A stretch of DNA of 64,000 nt from Yponomeuta sedellus (GCA_934045075.1 OW203724.1:9969473-10033472), one strand, 5' to 3'. Positions 18,551-30,598 are shown, numbered from the stretch's first letter. Numbers and translations are program-made. The notes: generated from the sequence alone by a model not told the origin.

Positions 18551-21500
18551 CTAAAACATATCAAAACAAAAACAAACTGAAGTTTAGCCACGGAACACTA
18601 GCATTTACACGCGAATACGTTACATATGATTTTACACCCAAATACGATAAAGCATAGACGCAAATTATTCGAAGGCTTAGACATTTGTGGCATAAAAATA
18701 AGATAAGAAAACTCGACATAGTCATTAGACATTAATTTTCTCATTCGAATTCAAACTAGCATGGTGTTCAGAATACGGATTTTGGCTGTCGCTCGACTTT
18801 TTACGTAGAATTCCAAGTCATAAGCCTTAAGAGTCGCATACGAATTATTTGCTAATGAAGTGAGAATTGGCTCCCAGATAAGATAAGAATATTCTTTATT
18901 TTGTACACCAGAGCACATAACATAAAATATTGGAAAGACACAGTAGGTACAACTGGCAGCTTTAATGGTAACAAATAAATTTCTTCCAGACGAGCATCAT
19001 AGGAAATACTAAGGTTGATCTTCTGTTGACTGTACAAATATCATACAAATAAGAAGAATTTAGCCTTATCCTGCAGAATAAATTATTGTGAGGATGAGTT
19101 ACTACCTCACAATTTCTGAAACTAATCGGGTTGTCCCTGAAATTGTCTTCAGCGAATTCTTTGAAAAGGCTGCTGAGAGAATCACTATTTACCGTAAAAT
19201 GGTTGCCATTTGTCATTTGGACTGCTTGAACTTTATCAGGTGCTCTGTATATGACTGTAGAAATTTGAAAGCGAGACGATTGCGCAGTAAAGTCGCCGCG
19301 ATTTTAGAAGCCGCGTGTTCGTGCTCGTGGCTTGCGATTCGCTTTTTCGACAGTCAGTAGCAAAATGGATTGATCTGAGGAGGCAACACCACCCGCTATT
19401 TGACTCTCTTTTTAAGTAAGTCTTAAATGGTAAATATCTCTTCCATTAGACCAAAAAATATTTTAGTATATTTTTTGAAGACCTAAAAGCAAAAAAAAAT
19501 ATATTTAAAAAATTTTGCTTTGCTTAACTGCCAAAAACACGGTCAGTTATATTTGTCTATATTGTTCTGAGAGACCTGAAGACACGGATGTCAAAATTTT
19601 TTGACATCCGTGTTTAAGATAATAATTTGTACACGGATGTTGACATCCATGCCTGAAGACTTGTAAACAAAGTTTGACATTCAACATCTGTGAGTGATTT
19701 GTGAGCATAGTGAAATAACAACAACGCAACCATGATTTCATCGAGTTTACATGTAAAATATAGCAATTATTATCATTGCATTGTTCAAGAATGTAAAAAC
19801 ATGTCAATAAAGACTCCCGGGAAGTTGTGTATTCGTGTCCCCAGTGAAACAAACATACGAAAAAATTGGCTCAAACTTGTCAAACGAGACCCCGATACTT
19901 TATCGACTGAAACTCGGGTGTATTTACGTAAAGATTACTTTGAAATATGTAAGTCCTATAAAAATCAATGTCTACTGGCTTTGCCTGACAGATGTTTGTT
20001 TACAACCAAAGATGCAGACGATCTCCAAATTTATACGCAATGTCCTGTAGATAGTCTGCCCTTGGCAATTGCTGAAACCAATGCTAATCTGGACCGCATT
20101 TTAGTATGGAGTTTGTGTCATGGCTTGAGGGTTAATCCCTCCAAGACGCAGGTGATTGTGGTTGGCAGTCCTAGAATGGTTTCGAGGGTCAAGTGGGAAC
20201 AACTCCCACGGGTGCAGTTCGACAATATAATATTTCCGTTCAGTGAGAAGGTAAAGAACTTGGGGATCATTATCGACAGGTGCTGGTCTTGGTCTCCGCA
20301 GATGGCGGAGGTGAGTCGGAAAATATTCGCTTCACAGGCCTCTCTGAGAAGGTTACGGAATTTCCTGCCCACTGCGATCAAAATTGCACTTGCGCAATCA
20401 CTGTTGCTCCCTATCCCCGACTATGCTGATGCCAGCTATCTTGATTTGACTGAAGAGCAACTTAATAAACTTGAGCGCCTCCAAAACTTCGCTATAAGGT
20501 TCATATTTGGCTTGCGCAAATATGACCACTTGTCCGAATACCGCACTAAGCTCAAGTGGCTCTCCATTCGTTCTCGTAGGAATGCTCACATCCTCTCACT
20601 TCTTTATTCAGTACTGTTCAATCCAGCCTCTCCTCCTTATCTCAAAGAGCGCTTTGTTTACCTCAGCGATTCCCATAGCCGGGCACTGCGGTCTGACCTG
20701 ACTCTGATGCTGAAGACGCCAAATCACTCTACGACGTTCTTGGGCAACTCATTTGCGGTAAGGGCCGCCCGGCTGTGGAATGATCTGCCGATCTCAATAA
20801 GGCGCTCTCCTTCCCCAGCTGTCTTTAAAAACAGAGTTCGTGATTTTTATTTATTGGTATAGTCATTAAAATTTTGTCCTCTTGTGTATAGGTGTTATTA
20901 CTTTCCTTGTCTTGTGTAGAACTTTATTATAAGATATTATTTTTATTATTATATATGTATGTTTATAATAAATTTTAAGTTTATATAAGTAACGGTAAGT
21001 ACCTAAGTGTATTATTATATATTAAGTATAAGTATGTATCAATATTCAAATTTGCACTGGCTACCCGTCTTTCTAATTTCCTTCAGCAACTTTCCATCGT
21101 AAGGTTGTAATGAAGAAATTACTTTTAGCAATAAGGCCGCCAATTGTACTATGTATATTTGCAATTGTTTTGTATTTGTTGTTTTTCCAGTGTACAATAA
21201 AGAATATTCTTATCTTATCTTATGGTTTCAACATGGCGGATAGCGTTTTCACCGTTCCGAATCAAAAGCAGTTTTTTTTTTGATAATTTTGCAGCCATCC
21301 TACGTGCTTACTTAGCAAAGTCAAATTATATTTCAGTTTCTTACGTTAAATACTACAGGAAATATTCATTTATCGCGTCAAATTTGATACGAGTACGAGT
21401 GGAATTTGATGTTTGTAACTTCGGAAACGCAAAAAGCGAAAGCAGATACAAATCAACCACGAATCGGGGATTTTTCATTATCAAGTTACTGACTGGGAGA

Positions 21501-24500
21501 GAGCGACTACTATATATCCTATATAACTGGACGATTTTAAATTTTAGTAATAATTTTGTATCCATTCTTTCGACGACAAGAACCTCTAAACGATGCTGCG
21601 TCCGCTTACACAGGGTATCTTTGTATAACTCAAGCTGAGCGGGGCGGACCGAAGAACGCGATTGTACCTACAAAGTGGCGCCGACGAAATGAAATGAAAT
21701 TGAAATGAAATGGTTTTATTCAAAGTAGCGCAGGTCCATTTCAAAATCTAGATCATTTTAGAGAAAAAATGGACAAAAAAACTCCAAACTTAGTCTTTTC
21801 TAATTCCTTAATTAACAGAATTTACACAGATTTTACAAAACTCGTGAATTTCACATGCTTGCATTCCAGACATCATTAACATATTTTAAACTTTCGCGAC
21901 TTGTACACATAGTTAGAATATTTTCGGGGCTTAATCGCGTAGTAATTTATTGCTATTTTACCTCGACGTTTCGACGACGTTACAGTCATCGTGGTCACGA
22001 GAAGACTGATGGCTGGCACCCGTTCGCATCTTCGGCTGATGAGGTTTCAGACTACCCTCAATCAGCTATCACAAAGCACTATTAGGGTTGCGACACACTA
22101 CACTGACAATGTCGGACGCTCTCTAACACCTTCATTGACAGTTGCCTGTAATGCCCGGACGCTGACCCATTAGATATCAACCCTTGTATGTCCCCACTGC
22201 TGGGACACGAGTTTCTTCCTGCATCGCAGGAAGGATAGGCCATACTCCACCACGGGGGCCAAGTCCGGGTTGGTGTAGGATTGCAAGGCAGTGGTGGGCC
22301 TTACTGTCAGAAGTTATGACGAAGACGACCCAGTAATGTTATAAATAACATTGTCTGTGATAAATACCGTGCTTATTCCAGCAGGTATTAGGTAGGTGTG
22401 ATGTGACAAATGAACTTACCTTAACTTTGAGCAACCCGCTATCTTTGTACTCCTCCTCCTGAAAGTCCAACTTGAAGTCCATCTCTAGGCTACTGGTGAT
22501 CAATCCGTCCTCATGGCGGGTCTCGCGCTGCGGCGAGACTGCGGCCGGCAGCGCCGGGGCCCCGTTGACGAACCACGCCAGGGCCGCGGCGGGCCGCGAC
22601 CGCCCAGACGTGCAGGCCACGTGGACGCGCTCTCCGGGGGCGTAGTGCGAGCGCAGGCCCGTTATAGTCGGCCCCGTGGATGGTAACGCTGCAGGGTGAA
22701 GGTTGAATTGCATAGGAATAGAATAAAATTTTCGTGACTTCTGCCTGCCAGCATTTGTTAAGGGGTGTACCGGCAATGATGTAGCTGCTGGCCGTTAGGC
22801 CGCGAGGCAGTTAACAGTGGACGATGACGAGGTGGAAGAGATTCCACCGCACACACACTCTAGCCATCAATATTTAATAACTCTTGGTGTACCGTGCTCA
22901 TCAAGATCGGCGGGTTAAATATGCGGGTAATAACAATGTCTACCAGTCAACAGACTGGTAGACATTGTTATTACTACTATCGCTGTTGTTATTTATTATA
23001 TAAAGCTACGATGTTTCAACTGAGCGGAATAGGAACGTGAGATATACATATACTCGTAGAGTTCTCACCAACTACGAGTAGGTCGGCGTGATCAGAGACT
23101 GTGGGGAAGAGGGGTCGCTCCCCCGATACCTCGCAGCGGTAGCGGCCACTCGTCTCCAGCACTGCCGGACCCAGCGTCAGCGTAGAGCCTGATGCATCCG
23201 CTTTCTGCAAAATGTAGTAGCTATCTATGTTACGAGCGGGTGGGTTGAATAAAAACCGACCAAGTGCGAGTCGGATTCGCTCACCGAGGGTTCCGTACCA
23301 CCTCACTTTTGTAAATATATGAAGTAATAAAATATGAATGAAGTGAGTCCGAGTCGCACTTGGGCGTTTTTTTATTATTTGTCGTTAGAATATACATAAT
23401 TAGGTATAAAAAAGCCTAGTTTAATTGCTGAATGTATTAACGTTTTTACGGTAGAGCATAAACAAACGTCGAAAAAAGACGTTTGGTGTGTGCGTTATTT
23501 ATTATTATTTGTCAAATTTTATTAGTTGTTACTCCACCGTAATACGTAGATCACACTAAAAGTTTTGCGTATCTTAAAAAAAAAACAACATGTTATAACC
23601 AAAATATTATGTTAATTGCTTATCAAAATACTCTCCTTTTCATTTGAAACATTTTTTTATGCGATCGAACATTTTTTAAAACAGGAGGAACACAGACTGA
23701 AAGCATGTTTTCTACGTGGTGATTGAACACTGCCACTGCCTCTTCGGAGTTGGTAAAATGAAACCTCTCATCAAATCTTTGATATTGGGGAAAATACAGA
23801 AATCACAGGGTGATGGTCGGGGCTATGTCTAGGGTGGGTGACGAGTTGTACTTTTTTGGGAGCTGAAAATGACTTTGTTTTGTTGACCGTATGTGAAGAA
23901 GCGTTGTAATGAATCCCCAATAACCCTCGAATTGTCTCATAGGTAATCTGCGGGTATCCTTCAATTAGCCGCTTAACAGTAGCCACATTATTTTCGTTGG
24001 CGGCAGTTGAAGGCCGCCCTTCACGAAATTCGTCATTTAAAGAAACCCAACCTATCTCAAATTCAACACACCATCGTCTCAAGGTGCTCCCAAAAGCATT
24101 TTGAAGACGAGCGGCACAGTCTTGCGGAGAGAGAGCTTTGACCTTTTAAAATCATAAAAAATCAACGCTCTAAAATCTTTTCGACTTAATTCCATTTTCG
24201 TTGCGTAGGTACCTAAAACTTTGATGTGTGAAAAAATACAATTGACAAATGATCCCGCCAACTTTTTTTTATTACTTAGAAGTATGCAAGTCGTTTCAAA
24301 AAATATAACATTCGAAATTCAAATACTCGTAGTAGTTCCGATTAGCTAGAAGTGCAAAACTTTCTCATGTATCTTTGACATCCGTGTGTAGCACTACTCA
24401 GTGGACATTTCATCTGGCTACCTATTTTACAACGTATGTTCTGGAAAACTGGAACTTTAAAAAATAGCCACATACTAAAACATTACAGGCAAATTCCGGG

Positions 24501-24817
24501 CCACCAACGGTCTATATTTCTATAATCTCACTAGAGGCGCAGGCTCGGAATCCTTCTACAGTCCGAATTTAACTTCAAATGTGAAGTTTTTTACATTAAA
24601 CCAACCTCGACCTGGACTCCAGGCAGCGGGAACTGTCGGCGCGGCTCGTGGGCGCGTGGCACGTGCCGGAAGAACTCGTTGCCGTTCTTGTACCACTTGA
24701 CCGAGTACAGCAGGTCTCGCGGCGCCAGCCGCCAGCGGCACGCTAGCTGCGCGCGCGCGCCCAGCGGCACGTGGCTCGGCACGCGCAGCTCTAGGAGCTC
24801 CAAAGCGACCACCGACT
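18341..24817 (-). CDS. beat: Beaten-path family Ig protein, four exons, 5' exon not found
   Basis: Exons in transcript order are 24817-24606, 23204-23069, 22688-22420 and 18550-18341, with matching phases (0, 1, 0). Joined, they give an N-terminal Ig (LACRW, LYSVKWYKNGNEFFRHVPR, FPLPGVQVE, SGRYRCEVSGERP), the beat linker (LPSTGPTITGL), a second Ig-like domain (VHVACTSGRSRPAAALAWFVNG, HEDGLITSSLEMDF), CLATLGTVYWRSNEES and a hydrophobic C-terminus suited to GPI attachment or a membrane segment. In flies, Beat proteins bind Side receptors in motor-axon guidance and synapse choice. The subfamily is uncertain. The signal peptide must be in an exon above 24,817, perhaps far away. The last intron holds a LINE and THAP remnant. 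Confidence 0.85.
18878..18975 (-). mobile_element. CR1-like LINE 3' tail
   Basis: AGATAAGATAAGAATATTCTTTATT with TGTACACCAGAGCACATAA, the reverse complement of the tail at 21,065-21,225. It is the 3' tip only and lies sense to beat. Confidence 0.65.
19575..19655. repeat. Inverted ACACGGATGTCAA motifs
   Basis: GACACGGATGTCAAAA is directly followed by TTTTGACATCCGTGT, then by two further forms (ACACGGATGTTGACATCC). The core also occurs at 18,145 and 24,376. It may be the terminus of the transposon that supplied the THAP frame next to it. Confidence 0.55.
19732..20009 (+). pseudogene. THAP zinc-finger remnant
   Basis: The first 93 codons of a 376-codon open frame look like a THAP domain: CIVQEC (first Zn pair), then LCIRVPSETNIRKNWLKLVKRDPDTLS and VYLRKDYFE, where a working domain would have C..HF. 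The second zinc pair is therefore lost (Cys to Arg or Leu, His to Tyr). THAP domains occur in P-element-like transposases and in host DNA-binding proteins. I see no further THAP-protein sequence. Confidence 0.6.
20010..21225 (+). mobile_element. 5'-truncated CR1-like LINE
   Basis: The frame begins at the reverse-transcriptase catalytic block (ADDLQIYTQC, the first residue of (Y)ADD lost), continues GLRVNPSKTQVIVVGS, VKNLGIIIDRCWSW, LERLQNFAIRF and FAVRAARLWNDLPISIRR, and stops at 20,862. A 3' UTR follows with TCAGCAACTTTCCATCG and GGCCGCCAATTGTAC, ending in TTATC repeats. Its tail is found alone at 2,245, 18,878, 38,035, 53,865 and 62,545. Confidence 0.8.
22176..22320 (+). mobile_element. Family B short repeat
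   Basis: TATGTCCCCACTGCTGGGAC to TCAGAAGTTATGAC, as at 1,804. It ends 100 bp past the beat exon donor at 22,419. Confidence 0.7.
22420..22688 (-). CDS. beat: beat exon: linker and Ig-like 2
   Basis: Acceptor CACCCTGCAG, donor GTAAGT. LPSTGPTITGLRSHYAPGERVHVACTS and ALAWFVNGAPALP lead to HEDGLITSSLEMDFKL and GLLKVK. The paired cysteine comes from the next exon (CLATLG). Confidence 0.88.
22925..22973. repeat. Perfect hairpin, 22-bp arms
   Basis: GTAATAACAATGTCTACCAG and its complement with a spacer of about 5 bp, in a beat intron. Confidence 0.8.
23069..23204 (-). CDS. beat: beat exon: second half of Ig 1
   Basis: Acceptor ATTTTGCAG, donor GTGAGA. KADASGSTLTLGPAVLETSGRYRCEVSG carries the F-strand cysteine, then FPTVSDHADLLVV. 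It starts in phase 0 and ends in phase 1. Confidence 0.87.
23230..23380. repeat. Dispersed repeat with GACCAAGTGCGAGTCGG
   Basis: ACCAAGTGCGAGTCGG..GAGGGTTCCGTACCA followed by GAGTCGCACTTGGGC gives an inverted pair. The phrase GGGTTCCGTA recurs at 29,325 and 32,693. Confidence 0.5.
23600..24270 (-). pseudogene. Mariner-type transposase with internal deletion
   Basis: Minus frames read MELSRKDFRALIFYDFKRS, then RRWCVEFEIGWVSLNDEFREGRPSTA and GYPQITYETIRGLLGIH, the helix-turn-helix part of a mariner transposase. The text then jumps to KSFSAPKKVQLVTHPRHSPDHHP, the place of the last catalytic block. The region with the first two catalytic aspartates is missing, and a frameshift separates the N-terminus. 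Inactive. Confidence 0.7.
24606..24817 (-). CDS. beat: beat exon: first half of Ig 1
   Basis: Minus-strand acceptor (TGTTACAG) precedes 24,817; donor GTTGGT follows 24,606. It reads SVVALELLELRVPSHVPLGARAQLACRW, YSVKWYKNGNEFFRHVPR and FPLPGVQVE, the most diagnostic beat block. It enters with two bases of a split codon, so an upstream coding exon is required. Confidence 0.87.
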
Positions 24818-24962
24818 CTGTAACATATAATAGTTGTACTCGCAACGTCTTAGTGGAATCGTGTTTTTATAACAAGGCCGTTATTTAGATACACAGTTAC
24901 CTTATTTAGATAACAAGGCCGTTTAGATTCATATTATTTAGAGTCACAGGCGTGGCTATATA

Positions 24963-26268
24963 CGAGGGCTGCTACTTATGTATGCGGAATAGAAAAAATA
25001 AACAAATGTACCTATATGGCTAAATATGCTTTTATTGTTTTTCAAAGTATTCTCCAATATGATCGATGCACTTTTGCATTCGATGAAACCAATTTGTAAA
25101 ACACTTTTTCTACTCTGAGGTATCTCCAAAACGTGCTGTTTGAACGCATCTACGGCATCTTCACGGGTCGAAAATCGTTGACCACGTAATTTATTCTTTA
25201 CATTTGGGAATAAATAGAAATCATTGGGAGCCAAATCAGGGCTGTACGGTGGATGACCCATCAATTCTATTTTTTGATCCAAAAATCATCCAAAAATGTA
25301 GTTGTTTCCTGAGATGACAGCTGGCATTGTCATGGTGAAGTATGATTCTGCGTCGCTGGTTGTTTTGGCGTATTTCTTCAAATACTTCCGGCAAACAAAT
25401 GGTCGTGTACCACTCCGAATTAACCGTTCTGCGATTCTCCAGTGGTATTGTAGCCACATGGCCATTAATACCAAAAAAGCAGGCCACCATTTGCTTTACA
25501 GTGCTTTTTGCACGAGCTACTTTCGTAGGGTTCGGCTCATTTTGAAACACCCAAACTGTTGATTGTTGTTTAGTTTCGGGATCGTTCGCGTAGATCCAGG
25601 ATTCGTCACCTGTGTAGATATTATAAACAGATTTTGAGTCGCCTCCGTTGAATTTTTTTAAGGTTTTCTTGCACCATTCGACGCGAGCATCTTTTTGATC
25701 CTGAGTTAGGTTGTGCGGGATCCAACGCGAACAAATTTTTTTTACAGACAAATGTTCATGTAATATAATAATATTCCTATGAATGCTCGTCATACATATG
25801 CCCAGAATAGCCTCTATCTCGCGATACGTAACATGGCGGTCTTGCATTAAATTTTGCACAGCTTCAATATTTTGTGGCACAACCACCGATTTCGGGCGAC
25901 CTTCTTTTTAACTTCGTCCGTGAGCTTACTGCGCCCGCGATTAAACTCACTAAACCAGTGATACACAGTCGTTTTTGATGGAGCTTCACCACCAAAAGTC
26001 TAAGTTAATTGATCTACGCACTGTTTTTGCGTTAAACCACGTCTAAAATCGTAATAAATCATAGCACGAATATTTTCACGAGTGAGTTCCATTTTTTCAG
26101 CGATATGACATTTTAAACCCAACAAAAACAAAACACTAACGTACTTATATAAGAGAATAATATTAGCGGCCAGTATTTAAAAAAAGAACTAATTTGACCA
26201 TGGAGGTCAGACATTGCGTTTAAAATTATTGGAATCCCAGATTCCGCATACATAAGTAGCAGCCTATG
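24963..26268 (-). mobile_element. Mariner element with both terminal repeats
   Basis: Left end CGAGGGCTGCTACTTATGTA, right end TACATAAGTAGCAGCC plus TATG; the repeats are about 28 bp and TA flanks both ends (24,961-62; 26,269-70). Length is 1,306 bp, usual for mariner. It lies just upstream of the most 5' beat exon seen, in the same orientation. Confidence 0.88.
24985..26092 (-). pseudogene. Mariner transposase, disabled
   Basis: The start codon at 26,092 is followed by ELTRENIRAMIYYDFRRGLTQKQ. Three catalytic blocks are recognisable: YTGDESWIY, ILHHDNASCH and the SPDLAPNDFYLFP signature (D,D34D pattern). It is broken by an in-frame TAG at codon 31 (26,000-26,002), a frameshift near 25,905 and another near 25,280. 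Family length is about 345 residues, so little is lost except the frame. Confidence 0.88.
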
Positions 26269-27370
26269 TATTATGTTTGTTTTATCCTGGTCTTTGCCTA
26301 CAACAGAGGGGTAGGCAGAGACCAGGGACTGCCTATTGCCACGATCCTGACAGATCAACTTTGCTTCATCAACGTTCAATAATCGTTGCATGCACGCACG
26401 CTTGTTTCGGGTACTCTCTATCTTGCCCTTTACTAATACATCCCCTATTTGGTTGAAATATGTCCGTCCAACGGGGACATCCCTATTATATTTTGTAAGT
26501 AATAGAAGGCTAGGTAGAGTAGTACGCATGTCACTTTATCTCGACCATTACACATGACAAAGAGCGAAACTACATCGTGTAATGGCAATGAAAAGGTCGT
26601 AAAGCTGAAGGGTTTTATGCCGTTCGATATAAAGGTAAGGAAAGTGAGTACATAGTCCTCAAAGGTAACCTGTCACATCTTTGTGAGGTAGATACTTACA
26701 TCTTATTATACCAGTAAACTCACGCAGGAGATTAAGGGAAATTAATTGTAGAGACCAGTGCCCCAGCAGTGGGGACGTACAAGGGTGGATGTCGAATTGT
26801 AGTAAAAACGCGAACTTTAAACGCTTACAGCTTGCTTAAGACAAACATCGTGAGGAAACCTGAGTGTCTGAGGTGATCACATACTTCAGAGTTTGTAATT
26901 ACCAATCGGCGCTGGGCACGCGTTGTAATTAAGCCCATACTCTCTGAGAGAAGGCCTGTGCCCTGCATTAGGACGTTTATAGGCTACCTAAGTACATAAA
27001 AAAAATATACATATACCTACGGCATTTATGGAGAAACAATATGTTTAAAATTTTTGGCAATTCCTTGTATTTTTTGTATTTAGAAGCTTACCCATGAATA
27101 TTAGTATCCCGATAGTTTTCAGGATGTGCCGGACACGTAGCATATTGTAGGTAGGTAGCGAAACTACCCGTTTTCTACCATTCTAATTTGCTTACAGATC
27201 GTTCCTGAAACAAAAATTTTAACAGATTAAAAAAGTGCGACGACATGAGGCAGTCCCCATATTGTCGGGATACAGTACCTAGAGAAGTGCGGAATATCCT
27301 TTTTACACCTTACTTACCTAACAAGGATGTTCTTGTTACCTAATTAGGTAAATAATGTGTACTATGGTAC
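26269..27370. other. Intergenic repeats, no gene seen
   Basis: 26,305-26,360 carries GAGGGGTAGGCAGAGACCAGG, repeated at 46,974. 26,840-26,990 is a SINE tail (ACATCGTGAGGAAACC; TTACCAATCGGCGCTGGGC; CTCTCTGAGAGAAGGCC), also at 37,840-37,905. Confidence 0.5.
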
Positions 27371-27378
27371 CATAGGAG

Positions 27379-27720
27379 CATTGAGAAATTTTGAAATAAA
27401 AATGTAGTTTTGGGCTATGACAATAAGTAGCTACAGAGCATATGGGAATATGAGCATATGAAGTAGTTGAGAGCATATGAGAAATTTTGAAATAAAAATG
27501 TTTTCGGGTTATGACAATAAGTAAGTAGCTACATACATAACAGTCGAGAGCATAATTATGAGAAATTTTGAAATAAAAATGTAGTTTCGGGCTATGACAA
27601 TAAGTAAGTAGCTACACAACAGTCGAGAGCATATGAAAAATTTTGAAATAAAAATGTAGTTTCGGGCTATGACAATAAGTAGCTACAGAGCATATGGGAA
27701 TATGAGCATATCAATCCGTT
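27379..27720 (+). repeat. Four-unit tandem repeat of 76-93 bp
   Basis: Each unit has GAGCATATGAGAAATTTTGA, AATAAAAATGTAGTTTCGGG and CTATGACAATAAGTAGC. Units start at about 27,379, 27,472, 27,548 and 27,627. The first and last also carry GAGCATATGGGAATATGAGC, so the array seems to have grown from an older dimer. Confidence 0.85.
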
Positions 27721-28189
27721 ACATACGTGCACTCTAACTAGTAACTTTAAGGGCGACTTTGCAACAAAAATGTAAAGGTTGACATATTGTCGTCTGTAAA
27801 TAGATAGATAACGCTTTACTGTACATAAAAAAGGTAATTGCACAAATTTTTCTTAACCTAAGGAGTACAGACGGCGACCTGTACTAAATAATGCTTTTTA
27901 GTGCAAAGAAAAGAACACTTTATTAAACTAAAAATCCCTACACTTGCCTTCTTGTATATATTAAAAATATGTAAGCTTGTTAGAAAAAACCACCAGCTGT
28001 TCTCTCTCGCAAAAAATCAATACACTCAGCCTTTGAATTTAAGAAACCAACACAAATTAGCCATACCTACCTCAACGTTAAAACTGCATAGTTCAGGTCC
28101 ACATGCGATGGCAACTAAGATACCTATATATACAATAAATTACCGAAGTATATTTTAGAAGAGACGGTATTTAATAGCATAGGCGAACC

Positions 28190-28372
28190 GAGGGATTGGA
28201 ATCAATCACTTGAGTTAAGCAACAACAGGCGGGGTCAGGTGCAGGATGGGTGACCGTCCCGTGACGCCAGTCGTTAAGCCATCTCAGAGGCCTTATAACT
28301 TCTGAGATAAGGAGGGCGGCTTCATAACTTCTGACTGTAAGGCCTTCTGACAGTGGGGACATACAAGGGTTG
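28190..28372 (-). mobile_element. Family B short repeat
   Basis: Reverse copy: GCCATCTCAGAGGCCTTATAAC, CTTCTGACTGTAAGG and GGGGACATACAAGGGTTGA. Confidence 0.65.
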
Positions 28373-28379
28373 ATATCGA

Positions 28380-29870
28380 ACAATGAGGCAAGTGTAGGGA
28401 CTTTTACGTTCAATTAACACAAATAACAATTTACCATTCAGTTTACAGCGTTTACTGTTGAGGGAGGTGCTCTAGACCAAATGAGAGATGTCTTCACGGA
28501 CCGGACACATTTATTTTTTTCTTTTTGGTGGTCTTTTAGTTCTCTTGCCGTGCACTGCCCAGTTAGGTTGATATCTAGATAGTGCTGTCAGATAGCGTTT
28601 GCACAAGCCGGCCTTAATTACCACACCTTATGTGTATAATTACAAAGAAAATAAAATAATAATCTCTAAAAAATCTACGAGTATGTCTCGCAATCTACAA
28701 AAGCAAATCAATTGTCGTGATAATTTATTAACGTGCCCGCTTAATGTAAGCATAGACCTAGCTAAAATCACCGTCAATAAAAATTGTGGACTATGTAAAC
28801 AAACTCTATGTTCTTTTGACGGATTTCACTGAAGATTATTTTAACTTACAGAAATTTAATTCACGTTTGGTGTTTACTGCATATCTTAATTAAAATATTG
28901 ATTTAGAACCAAATGCAATAAGAGCTTTGTTTACAAAGTTCTCAATTTCAAAAGACATACAGTTTACGCGATGAAGGTTTATGAAATGCACACCTCATAT
29001 CTGCTCACACTTACAAGACGAGATGCAAGTTGCGGGCAGAATTTCATAGGTGCTCACCTCGGATGTACATGACAAACCACATCATGCTTAAAAAATATTT
29101 AAGTAAATTGGTACACGTGTTTTCGCTTTTACGGTGAAAAGAAGGGCTTGAAATGCTTTCCGACAAATATTGAGGAACCCACATAAGCAGGTCAAATAAA
29201 ATAATGTTTCGAAGAAACGTGCCATTCTATTGTTTCGGTTTGTCGAATTTACGATCTTCCTCAAAATACTGGGAAATAGTTTAAAAAACTGGCGAAGTGC
29301 GTGTTCGCATTGTAGGGTTCCGTAGAAGAAGCGTTTTTTACCTGTTAAGAACTACATCAAAGTATTTTTTAATGGAATACTCGTCGACTTGTACTCGTTC
29401 ACTTAGCCGTGATACTCATTCACTTAGTGCTTTTAACTTCAATACGTAAAGGGTTTCCGGTTTCTACAATCAGTTTAGCCCTGAGAAAGTGGGGGGGGGG
29501 ACTCGTCCTACTCTACCAAAAATTTGCGCTTTTATTTTGATTAACATTTCGTCGCATCCCTAATCCCTCGCTCTTTGGGACGTGGCACATAATTTTTTTT
29601 ACATTTTATTCTACCGTTTTATGGGCGTGAGCAATCTGTGTGTATCTGACTTTAGTACTAATCGTCTTTGAGCTTAGCCGCGGACAGAAAGACGGCCAGA
29701 CAGACTAACGGACAATAAACTATATTGAGCATTATTTTGGGCTTCAACGGAGATAACCGGAATTTATGTTGTTATATAATTAGGCTATATGTATAAGTGA
29801 TATTTATCATTTGTGTGTTAATGCAATAAATAGGTGTTTTAATATAATATAGGTATATTTTATTACTTAC
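28380..29870. other. Intergenic, no gene seen
   Basis: AT-rich, with short unconserved frames. A G10 run is at 29,492. 29,650-29,715 carries the ACGATTAGTAC..CAGAC type dispersed phrase that recurs at 32,300 and 37,310. Confidence 0.4.
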
Positions 29871-29872
29871 TA

Positions 29873-30330
29873 GCTGACCCAGCGAACTTCGTACCGCCTA
29901 ACAGTCTATTCTTTATATATTTTTTTCTTTCCGTAAGAAGCATCCTCGTACTTCAAGGAATATTCTAAAAAAAGAATTAGCGAAATCGGTTCAGCTGCTC
30001 TCGAGATTTGCGCTTACCAACACATTCAGCGATTCATTTTTATATTATAGATAGAAGATTATTATTATTATTAAAATTCTTTATTGCATAAAAATTTTGC
30101 ACATAGGCGAGCTTAATGCTACTTAGCATTATCTACCAGCTAACCTAAGTTTTGGAGACAAGATTAACAGGTAGTGCAATATTAAACAATATAAAATTTA
30201 CTAATTATATCTATTTTATGTATTAACTTAAAAATGTTAGGGGAATATTATATTACATAACAACAAATAAATATGAAATACAATAAATACAAGATGATAC
30301 AATAAATAGAAGATGTTTATCTAAATTATA
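29873..30330. repeat. Dispersed repeat with CTAGCTGACCCAGCGAACTTC, then a LINE-type tail
   Basis: 29,877-30,055 has TAGCTGACCCAGCGAACTTC to TTTTTATATTATAGATAGAAG, a common insect interspersed repeat. 30,060-30,180 (TTATTATTATT, TTCTTTATTGCATAAAAAT) looks like a reversed LINE 3' end. Confidence 0.45.
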
Positions 30331-30358
30331 GTAATCTGATATAGTTTATTTTATAGCC

Positions 30359-30598
30359 CATAGTTATATAATAAACAGGTCTAATCGCAATTCTTTATTA
30401 GGTAAAAGTAAAATACCTTATTCGGTGTCGGCTAGCTGTGAAAAACTAAAATTGACTAACCACAATGATTGACTGTACTCGACACTTCAGTCTACCCGAA
30501 ACCACGTCAACTGTAACGCTGCCGAAACGTCAGGAAATAAAGTAATTACGTTTTACCCAATAAATAATCGCGATTAGACCCGTTTAATATATAACTAT
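30359..30598. mobile_element. MITE with 46-bp inverted ends
   Basis: CATAGTTATATAATAAACAGG with TCTAATCGC and TTTATTAGGTAAAA is mirrored at the right by TTTTACCCAATAAATAATCG and CGATTAGACCCGTTTAATA. Confidence 0.75.

Noticed and set aside
19088..19360. 90-codon plus-strand frame in the beat intron
   Set aside because: No domain, next to a LINE tail, and no splice context.
28599..28832. 77-codon frame with CGLCKQTLC
   Set aside because: The Cys motif is too short to support a finger, and the region is AT-rich without flanking exons.
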